64,000 nt of DNA, from the NCBI GenBank assembly GCA_910589415.1, contig OU342631.1, positions 8,804,001 to 8,868,000 on the forward strand. The letters are read 5' to 3'. Positions 46,486-57,020 of this stretch are shown here, one piece after another; the stretch's first letter is position 1, and each line of letters opens with the position of its first letter. Source of the DNA: Malachius bipustulatus (lineage: Eukaryota > Arthropoda > Insecta > Coleoptera > Melyridae). The notes under the pieces are model-generated. The model worked only from the letters and a program-made list of their open reading frames with translations, did not search any database and was not told where the DNA came from. A program made the translations under genes and the position numbers.

Positions 46486-47874
46486 TCTTCTAGTACTGAG
46501 TACTCTTCGCAGTAAAAATCTCTTCCTTCCTCTTAATCACGTCAAACTCTCTCAATTAATTAATTTACTTCCCTATTCTTATTATTTTTGTCTTCCTTGG
46601 CGACCGGCTATTTGACTTTTTCATCAAAATTCTTATTCAAAAACATCGCTGTCAAAAGTGATTATTAGAGTGATGAACGTAGAATGCTTTGGTTAATTAT
46701 CGAGCGCGTTCAACAACACAAGAGCTCAATAATAACAACCACAAAATTGACAAAGTTATCGGACTTCGTTACTATATTTAAAGGGTAATTTCTCCTGTTC
46801 ATACTCGGGTATTGTAATAATAAGACAATGGAATATAGAAATTTTTTCTCAGTTAGCGAGATGAAATGATTATTACAAAATAAATATTTTAATTATTTTC
46901 AGAGGTCACGCATATCTACCTACCACTTCTCGTATGAGTAGGTCTAGGTACGCAGAAGTGACATAAGCAGGAGTTTAATTCAAGATTAAAGTAGAGCGGA
47001 TTCTTGCTAGTTTGACGGATCTCCTGCTCCATAAAATAAGTTCGGAATTCATTCTGATGACCAAATTAACTTGTTGAATAGTTTAAACGTCAATGCTATA
47101 TTCAAATTAGACGATTTGAAATAATTACATGCAGCTACACGATGTTTAATTGCTCCGTAGGCTAGATTGATACGATCTTGAACAAATTGTTAAAATCAAG
47201 TTTTGTTAAAATAGGTTACGTTTTATTAAACACCTACATAAAAGTGATAAAAAATGAAAATGCGAATTGTCCTTCGAAAAAGACTTTCATTTCGACCTTT
47301 TTCTGCGTTATTGGTTTAATTTTTTTTTCGGAACCTTGCGGTTTAGAAGAGTTTTATTTTCAATGGATTGTGAGCAACTGCAATCATTTCAAAGTAAATT
47401 AATTTCTTCATATAGATGGATAGATAGGTTAACGTATACGAACATCTTCCTTCAAGCATGTTTAAATAATAATTATTGCATAAATCGAGAGGAATCGAGA
47501 AATTCGTTTGACCTTACTTTAAAGTATAGTAATACAATGCGTGCAGAGTAATTGACTTTATATTTATTTGTTCTATTAAGTGGGTATACAGAGTGGTCTC
47601 CTCTATACTCGTTAGAATGTAGTCTCTATACATAGCGTGCACTTTTGTAAGACGCGGGAAGTCCCGGCTTGACCACGAGCTGTTGGAAGTACCGACACCG
47701 ACGATTTGTTTGATTAATAAAAAAGGGCATTATTAAGAATTATTTTATTCTTTCTATATCAAATTTATAAAAATAATAACCCTTAAGAAAGTATATGACT
47801 TTCACAAATTTATACACAACATCAAAATATCAAACTAGCTCCATAAATAGTGTAGCCGTGTTCGAATTAATAAT
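46486..47874. other. Intergenic, no gene seen
   Basis: AT-rich sequence downstream of the tandem duplication. The right end is the likely 3' UTR of the minus-strand exon at 47875. No motif was recognised in the short open stretches at 47178-47551. Confidence 0.4.
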
Positions 47875-48021
47875 TCATTCCGAGGGTTCAAATCGCTCGT
47901 GAACGTAGTCCAGATAGACACTGCCTGGCAGGCTGCAATCGACGACTGTTAGGAGATAAGGCCCCGTTTTTATCCTCACTGCCGGTCGTAGTTTCTGGGC
48001 CAAGTTCACGGAGCAGGCTAC
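47875..48021 (-). CDS. Terminal coding exon of an unrecognised gene
   Basis: After a good acceptor (TGATTGCAG, minus strand) a frame opens VACSVNLAQKLRPAVRIKTG and continues for 48 codons to TGA, ending DYVHERFEPSE. Codon usage is more GC-balanced than the surroundings and the residue pattern (PYLLTVVDCSLPGSVYLDYV) looks like a genuine folded domain end. I do not recognise the family. Upstream exons on the minus strand would lie to the right. The candidate at 51237-51352 is in a phase that cannot join it directly. Confidence 0.45.
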   Translation of the reverse strand, partial: VACSVNLAQKLRPAVRIKTGPYLLTVVDCSLPGSVYLDYVHERFEPSE

Positions 48022-48228
48022 CTGCAATCAGAATGATTATTGCAAAACAAGAAAGGGGAAAATTATTCCTATGGAAATATGAAATTAATTTATCAGAGAA
48101 AAACTGGGGAATATGGAATTCACGATTAAATGCCGGTCGGGATAAAAATACGGATGGAATTAATTCTTTTTTATCGTTCCGATAAGAAACGAGATATGTG
48201 AATAACAAAAATATTATTTATTATTATA

Positions 48229-49195
48229 CAGGGTGAGTTTTTTCAATGTTTAGTAAAGAGATCTCGTAAAATACTCCAGTTAAACGAACTGTTAAATGAG
48301 GAAAGTAGTGCAGTTTTATGAGGTTAGTTTGAAGCAACTTTTTTTTTCTCAAAATCTTCATAGGTGTCTAGATGTTTGACAAAAACAAAATTTCATTAAT
48401 TTCTTTACACTGAGATAGCGCTCTAATTATTAGGATTGGAGAACAATACTAAGGAAAAATGTTTTAAATGATTTTAAAACCAATAAAACGGCGCTAGGTA
48501 TAATTTTCTTTATTTGTCATGCCATTTTCTAATTATGACATAAACATGTGTTTTTTTAAATGTAAAAAGCGTCCTAACTTCTTATTTTTAGGAAAAACCA
48601 TATCGAGTTTTATATTGTCGTATTTAGACTAGATATCGAATGATGTCATAGCCAACTATGGCTTACATTTAAAAAAACACAAGATTATGTCATAACTCGA
48701 AAATGACAGGACAAATAAAAAAAATTGTAACGCCGTTTTATTGTCTATGAAATCGTCTAAAATATTTTCCTTTACAATTTTTCTCTAATCGCAATAATAA
48801 GACTGCTATCTCGGTGTAAAGAAATTCCCGGAATTTACTTTATGTTAAATATCCTTGGGTCTGGGGAGCTACAAGAGGAAGAAATTAAACTCCTCTCATA
48901 CAACAACCTTCTGGCCTTTATTAAAAGGTCGGGGAGGTTCGAGTAGGAGTTTCACCATGGTTCGGGTACGGCGAAAAGGGCCCTCGGTGACCTAGTCGCT
49001 TGGGGTGCACCACCCCAACCCACCATACTACTACTACTATGTTAAAGATCTAGGAACCCATGGAGATTTAAAAAAAAAACAAAAGCGGTTTGGAATTAAG
49101 TTCATAAAGCTGCACTACTTTCTCCATTTAACCCTTCCTCTAACTGCGGTAGTTTACGAGATCCCTGTACTAAACATTGAAAAAACCTCACCCTG
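48229..49195. mobile_element. 967-bp palindromic mariner-type element with an inserted SINE-like unit
   Basis: It begins CAGGGTGAGTTTTTTCAATG and ends with the inverse. TA is present at 48227-48228 and 49196-49197. The arms mirror each other, for example CATGTGTTTTTTTAAATGTA against TACATTTAAAAAAACAC and the CTTTACAC(T/C)GAGATAGC block against its inverse. The right arm is lengthened by the 48850-49037 insertion. Confidence 0.85.
48850..49037 (+). mobile_element. 188-bp SINE-like insertion ending in (ACT)n
   Basis: The perfect 9-bp duplication TATGTTAAA at 48841-48849 and 49038-49046 flanks it, and the sequence is missing from the mirror arm of the palindrome. It ends in CTACTACTAC, a simple-repeat tail. 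GGTTCGAGTAGGAG inside resembles a pol III B box, though the A box is unclear. Confidence 0.7.
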
Positions 49196-49197
49196 TA

Positions 49198-51236
49198 TTT
49201 ACAGGAAATTTATGACCGTCGGTCTGAAGTTGTAATGAATTATCTTCTATTTACACGCAGGGGATTCATTAATATATCGGATCAAGGGAGAAAATTATAT
49301 CCGCGTGAAATGACGCGAGCTTTCCTATCAAACGATTGATTTGATTTCCCCCGCACTCGGGCTCGATTGGAATCGTCACCGTATTACGAACGATCACTAC
49401 TCGTTCGAAATACCGGATGCCGGCTTTTATTTGCCCATCTAATTCACTGACCCATCTAGTGTATTAGGTGACCAAGGTGGGATGTTATACTCAATCAGAA
49501 TAATTGGATCAGGGATGCAAATCAATTCTTCGCATCACCTGAGCCCTCGTTCGAATCCGACTAGCGGCTAAAAAAAGGGGGTGGCGAAAGAACGTAAATA
49601 CCGCTCTTTAACTTTATTCCAACTTGAATCCCGGTCAATACTCGGTACCTCTGGGAAAGAGGTCCTAGATATTCTAGGTCAATTCCCCAAAACAGCCTGC
49701 TAGCATCTGCTGCTTTTACCGGAATCTCTATTCCTTTATAATTTATATAGGTACTCGACGTAAACTTGTTTTGTTTTGTTTTAAAATAACACGGATATCC
49801 TTTGATAAAGAAAATTTGTCACACCCTGTATACAGTGTGTCCTAATGGATGGGGTTATGAAGAGGAAAAACTTTCTTATCAATATTTATTTTATATACGA
49901 AACTTCTTTATAAAAAATTCTGTTTCTCAAGAAATTTAAGAAACCACACTAAATTATGAAATATACAGGGTGTTATCACAAATAGAAATAGTTAGAATTT
50001 CGCAAACGTCGTTAATTAAAGAAAAAAAGTACTTCTACGTAGCTTCCACCCATCTTCATAGATTTTTCTGATTTTTTTTTAAGAATTTGTCGTAGACTTT
50101 ACAAATAACTGCCCTTACTTGATTTACGGTCAAGATCAGCGTATTTTTTTTTAATTAAAAATACACTAAAAAAGCTGAAATAGCAACCAGAAGAGGTTTT
50201 TGCGAGTAGACCTTCGTTATTATTATTATTGACATTCAAGTTACACAGCTCGAACTTCAATAAATTCACTCTGTCGCAATAAGTGCGAGCGAGCCAGGAA
50301 AAAGAACCGATTACAATAATCTGAATGAACGATTACAACATCGCCTCGAATTTTTTTTTCTTATTCTCGCATCTGGCTCTGGCATGCATCTGGTTACTGA
50401 CCAGTTCAACACCCAAAGTCCGGGTATTCCGGGTGTGTTTCGTAAGACAGAGGTATACTACGGTGCCGCTGCCTGCTAGACGTTCTAAAAATAGCCACAA
50501 TGCAAATTACAACAAAGTACACCGCACCGAAATATAATTATCGAGACTAAATTGTTGCAAAACCCCGCATATTCTAATAATTGTTATTAATAACGCGGCA
50601 GTAGCCGGCGGCCGAGAGGTAACCTTGTCCAAAATCAGTAACAGGATACCGTGAAACAGGAATTTAGTAAAGCAAAAATGAATGTGCTTCAAAGGTAAAG
50701 AGAGTTAATATGACGATGCATGATGATGATGATGGTAATTCAGGCTTGGGAAAATTGTATGATGAGCATATCACACATATATCAAAACACGACTTGATGA
50801 AATTGAAATGTCAGAATTAAATAGTAATTGCGCATTTTTGCGCTAATTATTATTATTATTTTAAAGAGTTGTAGTGTAGTAAAAGTTCCTGTAAGGACAT
50901 AAAATTTCAGGTGTATCACTCTTCAGTCGAGAAAAAAAAATTGAAAGTTAACTGGTTTAAAGAAAAAGAAAAAAAGAGAAAAAAAGTTGATATATCTGAA
51001 ATGAGTTTAGCGCTTAAATGACGTCAAGAAGCTCTGATTCAACAAATCAACGCTCCACGTCGTAGGTACTGAAATATCCGACAAGTACACCGCTTGCATC
51101 GCATGTCGGGGGCTTATTAATTATTATCCAGTTACGATATTAATTATTTCAATGTATAAGCACGCTGTTGTCTTAACTAGGAAGGTGACGTCACGGTGAG
51201 ACTGACAATGTAATTTTTTATTCTCATTAAATTTAC
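49198..51236. other. Intergenic or intronic; isolated mariner-type ends
   Basis: Paired mariner-type ends occur at 49825-49845 (ACCCTGTATACAGTGTGTCC, back to back) and another at 49970 (ATACAGGGTGTTATCAC). The sequence CGTTCGAATCCGACTAGCGG near 49552 resembles a pol III B box of a decayed SINE. A GATGATGATGATGG microsatellite lies near 50719. A plus-strand open stretch at 50325-50537 starts with hydrophobic residues but has no supporting evidence. Confidence 0.4.
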
Positions 51237-51352
51237 CCCGCAGCAATTCCACCGATAAATTGAATTAACTGTTTACGTTTCTCGGCTACTGCGCACGAGT
51301 AGTAATAGTCCAGTACAGCTCCGTCTTTGCTAGAAATTCTATAGAGCACTTC
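51237..51352 (-). CDS. Possible internal coding exon, unknown gene
   Basis: Between an acceptor (TATTTTAG, minus strand) and a donor (GCGGG|GTAAAT) the frame EVLYRISSKDGAVLDYYYSC...FIGGIAAG is open for 38 codons. The residue mix looks protein-like. It ends in phase 2, so an undetected exon would be needed between it and 47875-48021 if both belong to one gene. Function is unknown and a chance frame is possible. Confidence 0.3.
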
Positions 51353-52869
51353 CTAAAATATAAAAAATTTATATTTAGGTAGTCCATACCCTCTTCTACT
51401 TCAAAGTCTCTCCAATGCCGTTAGTTGCTGCTTTTACCGAGGGGGTGAAAACCACCCCTTCTCGGGGGTGAAAAATTGGTTGTTAAAAATTACTGTAGAA
51501 ATCAATATATCCACTAATTGTAAGTCATTTTTCTTCTATAAGCTTTTTTCCTACAGCCAATACTTTTTGAGCTATTTGCGATTGAAATTTCGATTTTTTA
51601 CCACTTTTTTGAACGGTTTTTCACGAGTACTTATCTCAAAAAGTTTGAGCTTTATCGCTGACCATAATCAACAAAGTTGTAGCCAAAAAAAAAAAAAAAC
51701 AAAGAGAACGGTTTTGTTTATGGTTGCTCCAAACCTATTATTAACTGAGTAATGGCTTATTAAAAGCCAACTTTTGCTTTTGGAGTAAAAATCGAAACTT
51801 TCAATCTCAAATTATAAAAAAATTATCGATATTTTGATAAAAACCTATAAACGTTTTTGATAGTGCTAGTGCTTAAAAAGACCTTAATTTTTATTTTTTA
51901 TGAAAGGTCCTAGCATAAAAACTGACCGAGTTATGACGAAAATAAGATAGATGCGAAAAAACGGTCAAAACAACCCCTTCAAAACCACCCCAATTGAAAA
52001 TATTTGTTGCCCTTCTACAATTCATTTCCTTAATATACCATTAGTACTTATATTCTGTGAGTTTGAACGATGAACAAGCCTTAATTTTGAAAATTTAGAG
52101 TCAGTAAATAAATTTCTGTAAAAAATTTCGTTTTTTCAATAGGTATAAGTAAAAAAATAAGGCAGAAATGTAAAAATTACAAGATACCAAATTTTCACTT
52201 AAAATTTTCATTTCAGGTTTTTTTCGTAAGTGTAAAGTTGAGGGAGATATGGTTCTCAAAAGTTGTGGCTAGTGGTTGACTAGTACCATTTTCGAATCCT
52301 TCAACCCTTGCCACTTTCCAGAATAAGGGTGTAAAAAATATCAATCGTACATGAGTTTGTAGGTCTTGCATTTACCTTTAAAATGCTTTTTGGAAAATTT
52401 TTCTAGCGTCAAAATTGAGGAAGTTATAGCCAAAAAACCATTGAACTGTTTTTTGCAGTTTTAGAAAATTTCTTATTTTGATGGTTGAATAGGGCTGATT
52501 TATAGTTCTAAAAATTTAAATGCTTATTTTAACATTTATACCTAATTGGCTTGGTTTATGATAAGGGTTGGTGGTGGTGGAGGTTCTAGCTCACGGAAAA
52601 TATTAAATAACATCGAGTTATCATCTTCATTGAAATTATTACAGCATAAAATATTGAAGCAATTAAAAGTTTGAATCTTGTTTATAATATTTTTATCGTA
52701 GCAGGGGGTAGTTTTTACCCCTCAAAATATTCACCCAAGACCCAAGTCAAGTTAGCGCCGCTTCGGCCAGCCACTTTTTCGGCCAGGGAAGAGTTCAATA
52801 AATTTCCAGCAGATTTTTTTTTCATTATTTACGACGGGAATGGAAAATATTTACTTTGTTTTTATTGAT
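51353..52869. other. Repeat-like AT-rich sequence, no gene
   Basis: It contains GAAAACCACCCCTTCTCGGG (about 51447) facing a similar motif at about 55560 (AGGGTGATTTTCACCCCTG), and CCCAAGTCAAGTTAGC (about 52741) facing GCTAACTTGACTTGGG near 55415-55430. The satellite block between may therefore be the inside of one large inverted-repeat element of about 4 kb. Confidence 0.45.
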
Positions 52870-55245
52870 AATAATATTATTATAAAAGTTCAGACCTTTT
52901 TTAAGCAAAATTTCAGTAATATTTTCAGTTTCTTTGGCAATTATTATAAAATTTTAGACTTTTTTCAGTTAATTTTCAGCAGAAATGAGTTTTTAAGTTT
53001 CTTAAGTCCGCACCTCAAAGCGTTGCTGGCCATTAATATAAAATTTCTGACTTTTTTGAGCAAAATTTTAGCATCAAAATGATTTTTTCAGTTCATTAGG
53101 TTCGTGACCGAAAGTGTGTGCTGGCCATTTATTATAAAATTCCCGACTTTGTTCAGAAATTTTCACCAAAAATGATATTTTCAGTTTCTTAAGTCCATAG
53201 CCGAAATCGTGGTGGTCATTTCATTATTATGAAATTTCAGACTTTTTGCAATTAATTTTCAGCAAAAATGATTTTTTTCAGTTTTTAAGTCGTTAGCTTA
53301 GCTGAAAGCGTGGCTTGCCATTATTATAAAATTTCTCACTTTTTTGAGCAAAATTTCACCGAAAATAATTTTTTCAGTATAAAGTTCATAGCCGAAAGTG
53401 TGGCTGGCCATTATTAAAAAAAATCAGACTTTTTTCAGTTAATTTTCAGCAAAAATAATTTTTTAATATTTTCAACACAAAAGATTTTTCAAGTTTATTA
53501 AGTCCGTATATACAGCGTGTCCCATAATATGTGGGCAATCTCCCGGATTTTGGTAAATTTCGTAAAAATAAATGAAAAATTAGCTATAAAATTAATTCCT
53601 CAGAGACACCCCTACAAAAATATTAGCTGTTGAAGTTGAGGGTTGAAAATCAATTTATTGCAATAACTTTTTTATTTCTTGACCGATTTTGATAATTTTT
53701 GGTGTTATTTTGTATTATTTAGGACTGTTTAGAATAGTGTTTCTTAATCTTTGGTAGCACATACATAGACCTCGGGATGGCATAACCCCCTCATTCACTT
53801 GAAATAAAACAATAAAAATAATAATTTTACAGTTTCTTAAGGTTAATTTTCTTTTTATTTGACATTTTTTACATAAAAAATGTATCCTTATTTATTTCGA
53901 TAGAGCGAACCGTTATCGAGATAAACGTCCTTCTAATAGGTGATGCGTTGCAGAAACTTTCTAAATTTCAAGTAAATTTTAACAAGATGGCTGACCTATG
54001 ACAGTAAATTGAGCAGGAAACAAAACAATAACTTAATTAAATACACGTCAGTGTCAAAAGATTTCATTTCATGCAGATTCAATTCTAACTGATTTTCTGC
54101 GTATTCAGCGTTTTTGTAACTCATTTTAAAATCAGTTAGAATTGAATCTGCATGAAATAAAATCTTTGACACTATTTGACGTGTATTTAATTAAGTTATT
54201 GTTTTGTTTCCTGCTCAATTTACTGTCATAGGTCAGCCATCTTGTTAAAATTTACTTGAAATTTAGAAAGTTCCTGCGACGCATCACCTATTTAGAAGGA
54301 CGTTTATCTCGATAACGGTTCGCTTTATCGAAAGAGATAAGGATACATTTTTTATGTAAAAAATATCAAATAAAAAGAAAATTAACCTTAAAAAACTGTA
54401 AAATTATTATTTTTATTGTTTTCTTTCAAGTGAATGAGGGGGTTATGCCATCCCGAGGTCTATGTATGTGCTACCAAAGATTATGAAACACTATTCTAAA
54501 CAGTCCCAAATAATACTAAATAAAACCAAAAATTATCAAAATCGGTCAAGAAATAAAAAAGTTATTGCAATAAATTGATTTTCAACCCTCAACTTCAACA
54601 GCTAATATTTTTGTAGGGGTGTCTCTGAGGAATTAATTTTATAGCTAATTTTTCATTTATTTTTACGAAATTTACCCAAATCCGGGAGATTGCCCACATA
54701 TTATGGGACACCCTGTATAGCAGAGAGAGTGGCTGGCCATTATTATGAAATTTTGGACTTTCGTCAGCAAATTTTCAGCTAAAATGATTTTTTCCGTTCC
54801 TAAAGTCCCGAGCTGAAAGCGTGGCTGGCCATTATTATGAAAATTTCGACTTTTTTTAACAGAATTTCAGCAAAAGGGATTTTTCAATTTCTCAAGTCAG
54901 TAGCTGATGAAAGCGTGGCAGGCATTATTGTAAAATTTTGAACTTAAAAAAAATTCAGCAGAAATTATTTTTTTAATTTCAAAAGTCCATAGCCGAAAGC
55001 GTGACTACCCATGGTTATAAAATTTCGGACTTTCTTCGGCAAAAAATTGTTTTTGCAGTTTAGTCCGTGGTCAAAAGTTTTCACAAAATTCAAAAGATTT
55101 CAGTTTCTTAAGTCCGCACTTGAAAGCGTTGCTGGCCATTATTATAAAATATCGGACCTTTTCCAGCAAATTTTCAATAAAAATTATTTTTTCAGTTTAT
55201 GAAGTCGTGGCCAAAAGCGCGACTGGCCGTTGCCTTTCAATAATT
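52870..55245 (+). repeat. ~97-bp satellite array, interrupted by a palindromic element
   Basis: About eleven diverged units, each with GGCCATTATTATAAAATTT, a GACTTTTTTCAGCAAATTTT-like stretch, AAAATGATTTTTTCAGTTTC and AAGTCCGTAGCCGAAAGCG. Unit starts fall near 53029, 53124, 53210, 53307, 53405, then after the insertion 54733, 54827, 54919, 55006, 55134 and 55225. The array is split by the 53513-54715 element. Confidence 0.85.
53513..54715. mobile_element. 1.2-kb near-perfect palindrome, mariner-type ends
   Basis: It begins CAGCGTGTCCCATAATATGT and ends ACATATTATGGGACACCCTG. TA lies at 53511-53512 and 54716-54717. The arms of about 570 bp are almost identical inverted copies around a short loop near 54090-54145. 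The arm identity is far higher than that between the surrounding satellite units, so the element looks much younger than the array. No reading frame of significance. Confidence 0.92.
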
Positions 55246-55717
55246 ACGATTTTTCAGTTTACGATGATTTTTATTGGGTGAAATTCCATAATATTATTAT
55301 CAAAACAAAAATATTCGAATGTTTTGAATTTTTAAGCCGTAAATAATGAAAAAAAAAGCTCAAAATCATTCGAAGTCCCTCTCCCTGGCCGAAAGTGTGG
55401 TTAGCCGAAGCGTGGCTAACTTGACTTGGGTAAAATATTCAACAATAAACGAAATAGCATGCATTAAATAATATAAAGTAATCTTTACTTAAACTTATTT
55501 AAACGAAATCCAAAAATTTTAATGCTTTATTGTAATTTTTTATTATTTTTCTTGCTATCGAGGGTGATTTTCACCCCTGAAAACATATAGTTACTGGCGT
55601 TTTTTGCTCACAAAAATTTCGGCAAAATTTTGACACAGAGAAATTTCAAAACCCCTGAATCGACTTGAAAAACTACGCCAAACTACTTGTTTCCCTACAG
55701 GGTAGGTACTTGAAATT

Positions 55718-55990
55718 TTTATACAGGGTGATGAAAAATCTGATTGGTAATTTCCATCACCCTGTACAGAAATTTAAACTACGTAATAGGGTACTACATG
55801 AAAAATTAAAATATGGGCATGGACATGTAAGCCGTTTTCCGACATCTCAAGCCGTTATCGCTGCACACTGTTTTGAAAATGGAAAGATACGATTTTCATT
55901 TGTTTATAACTCATAAATTACTCCTTAAAAACTTGAACTATAAACACCATTTTTATTGCATTTTTTCAGGCAATCTGAAAATGTAACAAT
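55718..55990 (+). mobile_element. Half copy of the 14348-15196 palindrome
   Basis: It starts with the small central hairpin (TACAGGGTGATGAAAAATC...CATCACCCTGTA, 55724-55768) and continues through GGACATGTAAGCCGTTTTC and CATTTGTTTATAACTCAT in the order of the right arm of 14348-15196. It ends where the next element begins. Confidence 0.75.
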
Positions 55991-55993
55991 ATA

Positions 55994-56950
55994 CAGGGTG
56001 TTAACTATCAACTAGTACAAAATGAAGGAGGTGATTCTACGACTTATTCTAAGAAGGAAAGTTACTAATTAACATTGGGTCCGCAAACGCACCGTCGAGA
56101 TACAGGGTGTTCAAAAAAATTGTTCTTTCTAACTTTTTTTTGCGATATCTCAAGAACCGTTTGAGCTTTTGCACAGATTTTTACATTAATAATAGCTACT
56201 TTTAAGGCTCCAAACTAATGTCCTAAAATATGCCAGTGGTGAAGATTTTTTGGTTGCGTAAGGGTTTCACCCCTCTAACTTTTACGGCACTGGAAAAATT
56301 GGCATTTTGAGAGCAAATTTAAAAGAGCCTATGTTTTTTACACAAAAAAAGTACTCTTGGTTGAATGCTGTAGAAGCCACCGTTGTCGAGAAAAACGTCA
56401 TTTTATAATCAAAAACGTACAGAATTCAACATGAACAAAAAATTTATTTTCAAAATTTTCCATACTGTAACATGGCACAAATTCAAATTTGCACCCATTT
56501 TTCTTGTGCTTGTAGCCAGATTGTTTTTAACTTCGTCTAGAATAAACACATAATAAATAAAATAAAATAAATACAGAAAATGTAAAATTTTGTACGTTTT
56601 TGATCATAAAATGCCTTTTTTTCTCGAGAACGGTGGCTTCTACAGCTTTTAACAAGGAGTACTATAAGCCAGTTTTTCCAGTGCCGTAAAAGTTAGGGGG
56701 GTGAAACCCTTACGCAACCCTAAAATCTCCACCACTGGTATATCTTATAACATTAGTTTGGAGCCTTAAAAGTAGCTATTATTAATGTAAAAATCTGCAC
56801 AAAAGCTGGAGCCTGTAGCTCAAACGATTCTTGAGATTCTTGAGAAAAAGTAAGAAAAAACAATTTTTTTTGTATCTCGAAAACGATGCAAAGTCGTAGA
56901 ATCACTTCCTTTATTTTGTACTAGTTGGCAGTTAACACCCTCCTGTCCTG
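55994..56950. mobile_element. 957-bp palindromic mariner-type element (family F1 relative)
   Basis: It begins CAGGGTGTTAACTATCAACT and ends AGTTGGCAGTTAACACCC plus a few bases to CTG. TA lies at 55992-55993 and 56951-56952. The arms contain GAGATACAGGGTGTTC, a GCCAGTGGTG...GGGTTTCACCCCTCTAAC block and ACCGTTGTCGAGAAAAACGT, each with an inverted counterpart. The layout parallels 28187-30105 and 38084-38980 although most of the sequence differs. Confidence 0.85.
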
Positions 56951-57020
56951 TACATATAGGGTGTTTGATTTGAAATAAGAAAGTTGATATTGACCACTGT
57001 TATCTATGTGACACACCCTG

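Noticed and set aside
50325..50537. Plus-strand frame with a signal-peptide-like start (possible neuropeptide precursor)
   Set aside because: Hydrophobic start only; the rest shows no recognisable amidation or peptide repeat pattern and no partner exon.
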